Positions 48,641 through 60,498 of a DNA stretch of 64,000 bases are shown here, in pieces. The stretch is from positions 1,165,382 through 1,229,381 of the forward strand of contig NW_017265146.1 of NCBI RefSeq assembly GCF_001638985.1. Reading direction: 5' to 3'. Source of the stretch: Phycomyces blakesleeanus NRRL 1555(-). Its lineage: Eukaryota; Mucoromycota; Mucoromycetes; Mucorales; Phycomycetaceae. Made by a program: the position numbers and the translations under genes. Position 1 is the first letter of the stretch. Every line of letters starts with the position of its first letter. The notes beneath the pieces were generated by a model. It saw only the letters and a program-made list of their open reading frames with translations. It was not told where the DNA came from and did no database searches.

Positions 48641-48951
48641 GCACAAAAGTCTAATTTTCATTTTCATTTTCATTTTTTAGAATATGTTGTTAATAAAAGT
48701 AACTCTTCTGAGAATAAACTCTTTGTTCCGATAACCACTTATCGCATGTCTTATCATTTTTTGAATAATTAGAATATAACAGCTTATATTTATTTCAAAG
48801 GGTTTAAGCCCACCAAATACATTATAAGAATAGTTACTTTATTATTATTAATAAATGAGATGTAAAAGAGAAGAATATGAGACCAAACTAGTGTAGGAAA
48901 CAAGGAAACATTTAAACAAAAATGAGTGTCAAATTGTGATATACGAATAAA

Positions 48952-49440
48952 TTGAAAAGAAACAATAAGTTCTATGAGTGTTATTTGTTAAATAGAGTCA
49001 GTATTGTATTGCTTATATATATTAATATTAAAGCTTCTTGTAATCCGAGTTCCTGTTGTTTAATGGTTGGTTTACATTGTGTAAGTGTGCAGTGTACATG
49101 TACCTGGCGTATAACAGTTCCAGAGGTTGTTAACTTACCGGGTCCGTTAGCAATAAGGAATCAGTGTTTGGTTGTGGAATCTGTGCCTCAGTCAATTGTG
49201 GTGTATATACTACACTTTGCAGTAAGAGCATTAGTAACTCATAGAGGACTGGGTAAAGGATAATACGAGTACAGAGTCAGATGGGAAGGCTATAAAGAAA
49301 AGGACGATACATGGAAAAAGCCTAAGTGATTTAACAGCCCTAAACATATTGCGGATTATTGAGATCGGCCTGGTACAGCACTAATTAACAAGACACAACC
49401 ACCGCATCAGACACGTACTGTTCTGCAAAGTACATTAAAA
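48952..49440 (+). pseudogene. Degenerate retroelement-like ORF ending in a chromodomain
   Basis: One frame runs from 48952 through a TAA at 49261 into a clear chromodomain-like stretch, YEYRVRWEGYKEKDDTW, then FNSPKHIADY and DRPGT. Two more in-frame TGA codons interrupt it. Chromodomains of this form sit at the C-terminus of integrases in chromovirus (Ty3/gypsy) elements. The upstream ~100 codons (VPEVVNLPG, then NQCLVVESVPQSIVVY) might be a decayed protease-like fold, a weak guess. The same stops occur in the other arm, so the decay predates the duplication. Confidence 0.6.
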
Positions 49441-49539
49441 AACCCCGCACTACGCAACCCACATCTACACGCCAAAGAAAAAGCTCAAGATGCTAATGCC
49501 GCATGCTAGTGTTCAAGAAGCTAACGTAGTTCCCTTAGT

Positions 49540-49896
49540 TTAAGGTAAATTGATTCTCTCGACACGGTTATTCAGCCTGGGAGGAGGTAATGTGATATAA
49601 ATAACACAATTTTTTGGTGCATACTCCATAATCAAACACTGGCTTCTTCTTACTAATGAACCTGACAAGTTAACAATCTCCGGAACTGTTACACACCAAG
49701 AATACGTACACCACATACTTAAACAGTGTAAACCAACAATTACACAACATGCATTTGGATTACAAGGAAATTTAATAGTAATGTGTGTAAACAATATAAT
49801 TTTGACTCTCTTTAATAAATCACTCTCACAGTATCTACTTTTCCCATATCGACATATTAACCCTAAATCAATCCCGAATACCTCACCGCCTACCAC
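49540..49896 (-). pseudogene. Second, diverged copy of the retroelement-like module, facing the first
   Basis: The minus-strand frame encodes a peptide clearly related to the 48952 module. Shared pattern: LLxRVxIxL, IxxxCNPxxCCxxVGLHC, then TVPEIVNLSGSL and QCLIMEY. DNA similarity is moderate, perhaps about 70 percent by eye. The two copies point at each other, so each long arm contains a smaller, older inverted pair. No chromodomain follows this copy. Not an independent gene. Confidence 0.55.
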
Positions 49897-52800
49897 TCAA
49901 TTGGACTATTTGCGCAAAAAGTCCATTATCGACACCCATTTTCACTCTGTCAAACTTTATTTATTTGTTTATCCCCTTCTTCATTCAATTATTACTGCCA
50001 AAGATGCAATTGTACTAAAAAGGATATCTCTTTGACTCTCTAATTTCAGACTACAATCTTCGTCAAGACAGCCCTACCTCTTACAATCTGCTCTTTTGGC
50101 TATATATATCACCTTGACATAACCAGAATCTAGCTTCTTATGTCGCATATCTTGGTTATCATTTTTTCTTAGCTATGCCTTGTGCCTGCAGTACATACCA
50201 CCAACGTCGATTGTATTTACTGGGATGCTCCACTGACCTCACCGCTCTTATTACGTCGAAACTGTATAATATATTGTGCATGCTCTTCGTTTTCTCCTCA
50301 ATCATATATTCTATCCAATCTCTTGGACGCAAATGTCTCGCTCATATAATGCTTCCCCTCTATTCGACTAAGCATTCTGCGACTTCATAAGCGCTATGGT
50401 GCTATCGGTGTCTTGGATCCATCTCATCAGCAATTCGCATTGCAGTTTTATTACATTCACCCTCTTTTTCATCGCTCCATCGATCATTACTTCTCTATTA
50501 TACGGTATTTACAATATACCATGAACACACATTGGGTAGAATTTAGTTACGAATTCCCTATTTTCTTTTTTGAAGTACGACCTGCCAGTCTAAAGTTGCC
50601 TTCTTCCATATTTGCAACCCTCTTTCGTGTATTCGACATGCTTACGTGTGGTTTTAGATCCTGGTTTCCCAACAACCCCACTTGTCTTACTTTTTCATGT
50701 TTTGCTATGTGGTCACGGCTCGTAGAAGGTCTCATGGTACGAAGACGGTGGACCCGGCCCTTATTGTCTGATATGCATTTATATTACTCTCTTTAGCGAT
50801 CTTTGGGTTCCTGTGAAAACATCTCCTTTCCTTAAAACTGTTACATCCCTATCCTGCGTATTAGAGCTTACTTAAAATGTGGTTGCCTCCTCTCTTGTAT
50901 TGTGCGTCGCTTTTTTTTTTTACCTGATCCCTTGTACCTATATGGCATCTCTTCGTCTACCAAGTCTCAATACTTTCTGTGCGGGTATTGATCTCTCTCT
51001 CTCTCTCTCTCTCTCTGATATTACTTCTATCAGCATTGCCTATCCGGAAATTCCATTTTCTTACAGTTTCCTCTCGGCTTGCTCTTCAATTTTAACCTGT
51101 TTTGCCACAATAACACTAGTATATCTTTTGGCGAGCAACTGTACATCATTCATCACACAGCATACGGTATCGTACTCTTCATAGAAAACCCTCTTGTCGT
51201 GAGACTATCCATAAATTACCTCTTGTTTATTCCCCAAGCCGTCTACGTTTTATCTGTCACGAACTCCCGAAAATTGCTGTGCACTTTCTTTTTGTGTAGA
51301 TAATGTTGCATCTCACATTTTTACTGCTCAGACATTGGGGGTGAGTGGCTGCGTAATTGTTGTTTAAGTGCTTAAGAAAAATCTAAGCTAGGTGACAAAA
51401 GATATACTACAATAATAATAAAATGACACAGATAAGATAATGAGAGTAAAGGGGAAAAAATAAGCTAGCCATCTAGTTCAAGTTGAAAGATTTTAATTAG
51501 CCTAAATGCTATTGCTGTGGGAACGATGAAAGAGAATGGGCCATTATCGAAAACTTTTTTTAATGGTATTTACAATCTGTCAGTACAATGAAGACCACAG
51601 CCTGGTATAGAAAGGTTCGGGGTGTTGGCGGTTTAATCGAAAAATAATAATAATATAAGAGTATAACTACTCAGATGACATGTCACAGAGAGTAGGACAA
51701 TATCCAAAGAGTGTCTGCCATATGACAAGCCACCCTCTCTTATTTTTCTTATTTTATAATTGACACTTTGAGTTACTTGTATAGCTCTCCATCTCTATAC
51801 ATATCTGTCTTTTGCGTTATACCTCTTTATCAAAAAGATAAACATCCGGACCTTATTCATTCATTTACAACCAAATAAAAAAACCCCCGATTTTTTTTTC
51901 TACTCTTTTAAGTAGGGTTGTGTAACGCATTAGTACGGCTTGCTTGATACTTGTCTGACTGATATGATTTAAGTATTAAACATGATATTCCTAGATAATA
52001 TACTAGTAGAATGTATAAAAAAGTACATAATAGATGAAATATCATTGTGTCTACCACTTGAATAATAAGCTGTAAGGGCTTTTATTATATTATGCCCTAG
52101 TTATTTAATTTTCTTAATATTTATAATACAATTTACAAACATGCGTACAAATCCACAACTCGCCTAAAATGTGAAATTAATGGTAATATAAGTAATTTTT
52201 GGACGATATTCAAAGTGCCGCGGTTTCGCACCGCTGGTATACAGGTTGATTTGTGACTTTCGAATTTAGCAGGAGTTTACAACACTTAAAAATCAAGCCA
52301 AATCAAACCAAATCAAATCAAATTAAAAGAATCAAGTAGTACAAAAAGTACTAAGGGGCAACTTGAATTCTAGATGTACATTTTTTTTTGTGATGAGCCT
52401 TGAACCTCACTTACTTGTATAGTGAATATCACGGAGAACGCCAAGGCATATTATCACTTTGACCTTTTCATTTCATTTTATTGCTATGAATTTAACTATA
52501 TATTATCTTGTATTTTCTCTAATACTAATAAACGGCGCATTACCCATAGTAGTTCTCATACAATATTTTAAATAAAAAGAAGAAAAATACGAGACATTAT
52601 ACTATGGCCAATACTCAGGATTATGGTATTAAGCAGAAAGGAGTAGTGTGGTCAACCGTGTTTAGATTTTTACGAATTCATCAAAATAATGACGGACATA
52701 TCTATCTATTCACACCATACCATACTACTGTCTTGTAAAATCAAAAATAAAAAAAAGAGGGTTAGATAGAACTTGTAATAATAATGCCAATGATATCAAT

Positions 52801-54690
52801 TTGCCTAGAAAAGACAAACTACATGCTCAAGTTATATGTATCTATTAGAGTTTCTTGTGAAACAAAGCTAGTCAATACAGGCCTTTGTTTAAATTACTTG
52901 TGTTTTCATTTGTCTTGATTTCAGCATATACAGTGTACTCATACTCATTATTTGCATATATGTCACAAATACAATCCAGGAATACCTTTGATTTTATTTC
53001 TGTTCTTTCACAAAGGCAAATGATTTAAACAATGAGGAATTAAATCTGACGGCCCCCCAAAGATGGACCTGCTTAATGTATGGGTGTAGCTTCTGGTACT
53101 TGATTGAACCTATTATATGTAGACGAAGGAGTCAGATTGACAATGCATTCAATAGCTGGATTGTCGTATTTGTTCAATTTTGAATTCATCGTTTGTTTTT
53201 TATAAACAAAACTATTTCTAGTTTAAACAAAACATAAGCGTTTCTTTTCGTTAACTCTATATGAATAATATCAAGGCTCACCTTTAGTATACTCTTTACC
53301 CTGTTTGTATAGTTTTCTTACTAAAGTTGATACCGCACATATAATTTTTGAAAAAACTCCTTGCTTTATCAATCGGTTATTTCTCTTTAAGCAAAATTTT
53401 GAAAATTATAATATAAAGAAGTTGCTACTAACACTACTTTGTTTGCTATATTTTCCTGTATATATATATATATATATGTGGTATTGATTGAAAATACTTG
53501 GTGTCCGTTTTTCGCACCTGCTCACAAATATTGTTGTCCGGACCTAGTGTTTGTATCGATGTCTCATAATTTATTTTCTGTTAAATCATACGGGCATGGT
53601 GTTTCTCTGGAATACTACGTTTGCTTTGATTGCCGCTTTTTTTTTATCGTATATTAAACTCATGTAAAGCGGCAGGTGATTCAGCATCCAGCAATTCAAT
53701 CTGATCCATAACTGTCAACAGTACTTTATGTAAGTTAAATTAATTTGGTTCAGTAATAAAGTACTGCGTTATTACCATACAATGAAGTTTCCAGTTAGAT
53801 TCAAGTAGTAAATATATTATAATATTATTACTTTTACGTATAATATGTGTACAAATTGTACACGTTGTAAACGCCGTGTCCCAAAATGGTTGTATCGTTA
53901 TGCGTCCACATAATAAATGAAATCATCTGAATTACTAGAATCCTCTTAATACTCTCAATCACTATTATACTTTACATAGAATTCTCCTTTACCAGTACAA
54001 TATCATACATAAAATTTGACTTGAATAACAAAGACTCCAAAGGAAATATCCAATTTCAAAGGCTTCTTTGGTTCATAATAGACCATTATCTCTTCAGGAT
54101 ACTACAGAGATCAAGCATTTAAAATGATGGTACAAGGAAGTAAGTTAAAGAAAAATACGGCTCCATTTGTTTAACTGGAATATCAAAGGAATAGAAAAAA
54201 TTGAAAAATAAAGAGAATAAACCATCGTTAAACCAAAAGTCTACTCTAAAATACGCACCCACCAACACACCCTTGGGACCCTAAAGTATTTTCTTTTAAA
54301 AAAAATCCACTAAAGCCACTCATTCTTCTGTGAATATGTTACTATAAGCAGAGCTGTCGTTACTCATAAAACCTTTACAAAACGTCTAAGAATATCCAAT
54401 GTCACGATCCCCACGTTCCCATGTAAGAGATCTATTTATCTTGTCTGTCTTGTCCAAGCATATATGATACCTGTTTGATCACATCAGCTGTTCTTGGTTA
54501 TTCAAGTCCAATTGGCTAACATTATCATTAATATGTTGTTTATTAATGTAATGTTTTATAGAGACACATCATGATAGGATACTACAAAGTATAGTGTGTC
54601 CAACTGGGAGTGGAGCATGTCGATAAAGATCTTCTGCTTTTCATTTACAGATTCATCAAGCTTAACGTATTATAGTCCTAGGAATAAAAG
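49886..54690. other. Interior of inverted repeat, left part: no intact gene
   Basis: About 4.8 kb with only decayed frames. On the minus strand 50735-50547 and its surroundings (RDHIAKHEK, GNQDLKPHVS, NTRKRVANMEEG) look like remnants of a protein gene broken by several stops and frame changes, of unknown family. A (CT)n tract lies at 50993-51017. A GC-rich hairpin GCGGTTTCGCACCGC is at about 52220-52234. TA repeats lie near 53458-53476. Nothing else is supported. Confidence 0.4.
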
Positions 54691-54694
54691 TTGT

Positions 54695-55210
54695 TTACAG
54701 CAAAAAATGTATAGTTTTAAAGGCCTGTGTGTCTATACCGACATTAATAAGTCCCAGTCTTTGTAGAATATGTGGGCTGTGACTGTAATTTGACTGCTTG
54801 GAGAGGCACAAGTTGACTGAATTCATGTTTAACCATCTTAATGATGTGTATTTATTTTGGATAATGTCAATTTCAATAAGACAGGGGTTTTTGATATGCA
54901 ATTCGACTAGGCATGAATAGAAAAATAGTGCCTTCGAAACTGGCTCTCTACTCGACAAGTGAATCAAACATACCTATAGATCTCTCAATACTTCTGAGAT
55001 AAAGTTAAGATACCTGTTGAAATGAATTGTCAAATCTTTATCACGGCGGATAAGGGGAAATTGAGCTCTTTCTACTTTTGTGCCAAAATCCCAAACAGTG
55101 TTGTAAAATATAGAGAATCTCAATTCATTAAAAGATCCCACAAATATTATGATCTTTTTAAATGAGAAAGGAATTGGACCAGAATTGATAGTATAGATCT
55201 TTGCATTCAA
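54695..55210 (-). pseudogene. LRR/F-box-protein-like gene fragment
   Basis: Two adjacent minus-strand frames (55210-54974 and 54967-54695) together resemble the LRR part of fungal F-box proteins: repeated hydrophobic strands such as LVELHIKNPCLIEIDI, YTSLRWLNMNSVNL and ILQRLGLINVGID. No F-box start and no continuous frame is present. It is similar in style to the 34.8-36.7 kb locus. Most likely a decayed member of an expanded F-box/LRR family. Confidence 0.4.
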
Positions 55211-55389
55211 AGATGAGAAGACGAAATCAATTTTTTGGGGTTGTCACAGGTTAAATTCGAAAAAAGTCTATCTTTCTAAAAGTGGTTTGTACTTCCGAAA
55301 TAAAGACATAACAATGATGCTTATATATTTTCCAATGAAGGTAGAGGGAGTGTCAAAGCATGCTTTGTTAGAAGTACTCCTATATATAA

Positions 55390-55540
55390 TAAAAAACAGT
55401 TAGCCGCTAAGTATTGTCATAACTTGATTGGCTAAAATTCTTCCACGCTAAGAATTCAAGACCAAATATTATAGTGAAAGTTGAGCCCTGTTTTTAGAAG
55501 GGGGCCGCCAGAAACATGAAATTATCAAGGGACCACTGTA
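55390..55540. repeat. Terminal fragment of a pogo/Tc1-mariner-like element
   Basis: Read on the minus strand, the segment begins at 55538 with CAGTGGTCCCTTGATAATTT and is flanked by TA. This is the form of pogo-family terminal repeats. A similar TAGTGGTCCCTCGCTAAC start lies at 61381 on the plus strand. The two ends face away from the interval between them, so they belong to different elements or to rearranged pieces. No transposase is seen. Confidence 0.45.
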
Positions 55541-56892
55541 TTGTATCTATGTTATCAAAAAGTGGCCTAAGGTTTGTCATAAAAAATAAATAAACGCAAA
55601 ATGCTTTACCTTTGGGGGAAAAGGTATTGAGTCATGTTGTCCCGTCCCAGGCAGCGATCGTACTAAAATGGGTACAACTTTGTGGTCCAGGAGAATCAAA
55701 ATGTGGTCTGCTACCAGAAGATGTCGTACTAAAACCAGGAAACGTCGTCTATCTATGGCCTGACTTACCAGTCAGTCCATAAGGTATTCCTATTAATATT
55801 GGTTTTTAATATAATTATTTCAAATATACAAGTACCAGTTCTTTAAGGATAATTGTGTTGCCTGGAGTTTTCCGGAATGCATAAAAGCTTACTTAATTTT
55901 CTTGAGAAAACTGTGATAAATAGACATTCCGTGTGCATTGGGGTCCCATTTGGCATGGACATCACTATTTAGCTTATAAGGGATTGCTTGCCTTATTTGA
56001 AGGAAGCAGACGTTGCTTCCCAGCAGAAATATAGAAATAACGTTAAAAAAACATTCAAGACATACTTTATCAATAATGTTTTTTTTATAGATTGATTAAT
56101 AAAAACATAGTAATAAATATATCAAATTTTTAGCTAACAATTGATGACTGCAATATTATGGGTTAAAATATTTGATACAATTAATTCTTTGTTTGATCCT
56201 TTCTGAGTTGATTATTCTATATCCATTATCTAAGTATGGGTACAAATTTAGGATAAGAAAGAAATTATAATGTGCTATTAACGACAGTAATTATCATACA
56301 TATACAGGAATTCAGCCGAACCTTAATATGAATTTTATTTACATACTTTGACCTTAGCCCATTGTGTCATAACCAGCTAAATATAAGCTATTACTCTCAC
56401 AGAAATTATAAAATAGATACAATAAAAACAATAACAATCTTTCATGCATTTACCTCTCTTTCTATTCTAATCACATAATGCTCTCTGTTCTTTCTCTCAT
56501 TTATATCACAATTTACCAACATACCAACTGAACCACCAATGAACAATAATGAGCAGTCATAATGATAATTCAAAATATTGAAAGTCTAACAATGATTTAC
56601 AAAGAGCAGATTGTGTTCAAAGATGCTTGGGCTAAATATACTCGCCTTCTGTCAAGAAATATGTATATATTGTCAATAAAAAAAAGGCTCCATTCTTATT
56701 TTATCATCAATACCCCCCCCCATTGTATTGATTGATAAAAATGATATATTACCAATTATCTTGAAACCAGCCCACGCCAAAAACTACCTTATCAGTTGAT
56801 ACCATAAAATTTGATTATAAAATATCAAGTATATATATAGTCCTTCTTTCTTCCGAACCCCATAGAGAAACAAAGTGAAAAAATAGTGAACG
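55541..56892. other. AT-rich region with promoter of the next gene
   Basis: No coding segment is supported. A C run lies near 56713-56720. TATAAAA at about 56816 and a TATATATATA run at about 56830-56839 precede the ATG at 56893 by 50-80 bp and are candidate TATA sites for the long membrane-protein gene. Confidence 0.4.
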
Positions 56893-59800
56893 ATGATTCA
56901 GCCGCATCTTATAACCGCACTTATATTTGCTTTTACTGCCATATTCAGTTATGTACTCTGGCCCACCAGTCTCGCTCCATACAACCCATCTCCAACCAAG
57001 AGAAATCAAATATACGATAAAACCTACAGTAAAGATCCTTCAACACATCGTAGCCAGTTTAAGTTTACACTTTTTAACACTGTCTACACTGAAGTACTTC
57101 CTACTATAACACATTTTCCGACTTTACCTGCCACCGGAACTTCGAGTATGCTTATAAAATATTGTGGACTCCCATATTAGTGCGCGACAACAAACCTCAC
57201 TCTCATTTCTCTCTTATTAGCACAAGAAGATATCATAGAAAAGGTCGAATCAGCTTTAGCCAGGGTTAATGTACCATCCGTATCTTCAATGCCAGCGTAC
57301 GATCCGAACATAGGGCGTAGGACGTTAACAAAATATGTTACAGTTACAGAGACTGTAAATTTCGAAACGGACATCGACAACAAGAAAATTGGTACTGAAA
57401 AAGACCAACAATCTGTTAAAGACGATACATTACAATATGTCAATAGGCGCGACCTCGTAAACATTGAAATTGGGTTTTCGCAAGCGACATTGGCTATAAT
57501 AGTCAACACACCTCGTTACCAGTGCACCAATCATGGAGAATATAAATTGTGCTGGCCAACTACAGAAGAGCACATTGACCGTACTATGGAACTCTCTTTT
57601 TACATAGCTGTCGCATGTTTTATGGCACAATATATTGCCCTCAATATCTTATTATATGTAACAGCGTATATCTTAACTTACTTCCAAAAAAAAATCAAAA
57701 GAATATTCGATAGATTCAATCGAGTAGAAAACTCACCCGAGTCAGTGCCAGAGAACTTGGAATCTGTGGATTTATTACCAAAAGAACCATCATCACAAGA
57801 AAAATCACCCAGTGTGTCCACACCAAGAGAATTATTGACAAGGAAATCTTTAGCAAGTGAATCGGCATCAGAAAATTTGGAATCGATTATAGCACGACGG
57901 AGAGGGCGAGGGTCGACTGCGTCCTCACCAAAAGGCGTGGATACATCACTTTCTAACTCATTAGGCCCATCTAATAGAAGCAACAATAGCTCCAGTATTT
58001 CGTCTTTCTGTCAAGACAGTAACAACGTATTAGATCCCGAGACGGCCCCATACACACATACTATATTATCTCGTAATATGGCCAATACTTCAGCACATCT
58101 CAGCACAACCATTACACCAGTAAATAGAGTTCATAGTCTATTAAAAAGTACCGCTGCCAATACAGAGTTATTATTACCAGTTACAAGACAACAATCAAAT
58201 GAAAGAGAAACATACTTAGAATCAAATATCTCGCTGTCTCCTCTAGGAATTACTCTTTCAAACTCTTCACCACCCGACCCAGCCATTTCCCCCGTACACA
58301 GTTCATTGGGCTCAGATAAAAACAACTCTGCATCACCAAACCCAATAAACATAGACGGGCAGGCTGCTGCTCGTAATTACGACTTAAATATTCCTGAGCA
58401 AGAATCATGTATCGATGGTAGTCTACCCGCAGAATTTTCCAGTACAATGGTGCCTATTGACAGTGATGGTACTTTATCACCTTCCGATGCAGCAACTCTT
58501 ACGATGGATAATTATGTAGATCCTAGCACAGCTGGTATATCAAGTCCAGTCAATATTAGTCCTGCCATGTCTTTTTCCGGTACAACTATTCCTATTGTGC
58601 AGCTTCCAATATATACTCGTTCCAACGACTCATCTACACATACTAGTAACAGTGCTACACTATCTAGTTCAGGTACAACAATTCCTATTGTACAAATTCC
58701 AATACAAGCTCGTCCGGGCAACAGATCTGCACAGTACAGTGGTAGTCCTGTCCTGTCCGATTATGGTACAATGATTCCAATTGTACAAATTCCGATAACC
58801 AATAGAATAAACGAAAGAGCAGAGGCAGCAAATAATAGTAACATTTTACTCTATACTGATTCGTCTCATCCTATTGTGCAAATGCCAGTATATACAAGTA
58901 GGTGTGATTTATCACCGAGGGTCAGTTTTACTAAATATCTACCGTCTTCAGGTACAACAGTTACCGAAAGCAATAATCCAATAGATTCTAGCACATCAAT
59001 TACTGCAAGTCCAGATAGTAGTGGGATTTCATCATCTGCGTCCGGTACAAGAATTCAAACAGCCGGTAACGACATTGATTCTGCTGAAGCGATAACAGCA
59101 AGACATACCAGTGGTAGACCTTCTCCTGCTACTTCCGGAAAAGGAACTCCTGTTATTGCGGGTATAGAATACATCTCTACAACAATTATATCGAGACCAG
59201 CTAGTGGTAGACCTTCTTCAACTGCTTCCGATAAAGGGTCTCCTCTGATTACAGACCTAGAAGACTCCAGCACAGAAAACCCCGCGGATTATAATAACAT
59301 TGATTCTACTGCAGCGATTCGATCAAAATCAGCTAGTGGTAGACCTTCTCCAATTGTATCAGGCACAGGAACTCCCACAAATGATAATAACGTTGATTCT
59401 ATTCCAGCAATTAAATTATCCCATATAAGTGGTAGACCGTCTCCAGCTTCTTCTAGTAAAAGAACTCCCCCGCCTGCGGATCTAGAGGGAAAATCTACAT
59501 CAATTACATCAAAACCAGCTAGTGGTAGACCCTCACAATCTGGGTCTGATAAAGGGACTCCTCCTGAGGATCTAAAAGACACGACTCCATTAATTGTATC
59601 AGAGCCTGCAAGTGGTGAGCTTTCACCATCTGTATCCGGTAAACGAACTCCTCAAATTGAGAATCTAGAAGGCACGACTCCGTTAATTGTATCAGAGCCT
59701 GATAGTGGTGAACTTTTACCATTTGGGTCCGGTAAAGGGACTCCTCCAACTGAAGATATAGAAGACACGGCTCCATTAATTGTATCAGAGCCTGCAAGTG

Positions 59801-60498
59801 GTGAGCTTTCACCATCTGTATCCGGTAAACGAACTCCTCAAATTGAGAATCTAGAAGGCACGACTCCGTTAATTGTATCAGAGCCTGATAGTGGTGAACT
59901 TTTACCATTTGGGTCCGGTAAAGGGACTCCTCCAACTGAAGATATAGAAGACACGGCTCCATTAATTGTATCAGAGCCTGCTAGTGGTGAACTTTTACCA
60001 TCTGTATCCGGTAAACGAACTCCTCAAATTGAGAATCTAGAAGGCACGACTCCATTAATTGTATCAGAGCCTGCTAGTGGTGAACTTTTACTATCTGTGT
60101 CCGGTAAACGAACTCCTCCAATTGAGAATCTAGAAGATACAACTCTGTTAACTCCATTAGAGCATGCTAGTGGTGAACCTTCACCATCTGCATCCGGTAC
60201 AGGAACTCCCGCTTCTGATTTGTCTTCAGCGGATCCAAACTTAGTTATGTCAGAACTAGATGGTGTTAGTTCCTTCCAATCTGGTTCCTATACAAGAACT
60301 CGTTCGCCCAGTACAACCGATCTAACCACGTCTGGCACATCTACACCAACCACTCTGAGTATTCCGGTTATATTCGTTTCTAGAGCAATGATTGATATCG
60401 TGGAACTTCCAGAAGACATTCATACTCGTAACACAGCACCCAAGGACGACGATAGTACTGATCAGTCTCCTTTCTCCCACAATGATTCAAATTATTGA
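56893..60498 (+). CDS. Hypothetical 1176-residue single-pass membrane protein with long S/T/P-rich repeat tail
   Basis: Exons 56893-57145 and 57221-60498 join in phase through a 75-bp intron. The N-terminus is a signal-peptide-like segment (residues ~5-25, ITALIFAFTAIFSYVLW). A transmembrane helix lies at about 210-235 (FYIAVACFMAQYIALNILLY), followed by KKIKRIF, which places the C-terminal ~940 residues in the cytoplasm by the positive-inside rule. The tail is low-complexity. It holds four spaced IPIVQ(I/L)PI-type motifs (residues ~535-640), SGRPSP repeats, then a 31-residue repeat with consensus around PLIVSEPxSGELxP and SGKxTP. No known domain is recognised. It is the only long intact gene between the inverted arms. 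It could be a host gene trapped between repeats or cargo of an element. Confidence 0.7.
59573..60190. repeat. In-frame 93-bp tandem repeats (31 residues), with 186-bp higher-order units
   Basis: Seven units of about 93 bp encode PLIVSEPxSGEL...SGKxTP. Two successive dimers, starting near 59580 and 59766, are almost identical over 186 bp, showing recent duplication of a two-unit block. Flanking units are more diverged. The repeats keep the reading frame, consistent with selection for protein. Confidence 0.9.

Larger units (their letters stand above)
47337..49885. repeat. Left arm of a long inverted repeat (2549 bp)
   Basis: The entire segment matches the reverse complement of 61452-64000, with equal length and no net insertion or deletion. 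Only three substitutions were noticed, at about 48544, 48550 and 49097. The inner edge is sharp: the match stops after CCTCA at 49885. The outer edge cannot be placed because the partner arm runs to the end of the window. The arm contains two TATATAAAAGAAA-type TATA-like sites near 48033 and 48095, a tandem duplication, a degenerate chromodomain and two diverged facing copies of one coding module. It may be the terminal repeat of a very large element, two inverted retroelement copies or a palindromic amplicon. Confidence 0.95.

Noticed and set aside
48521..48772. 83-codon frame in each arm (also 62565-62816)
   Set aside because: Starts inside the tandem motif array and includes a TTTTCA repeat; composition is not protein-like and no family is recognised.
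52215..52240. GC-rich hairpin GCGGTTTCGCACCGC that looks like a tRNA T-arm
   Set aside because: No D-arm, anticodon arm or pairing acceptor stem can be found around it in either orientation.
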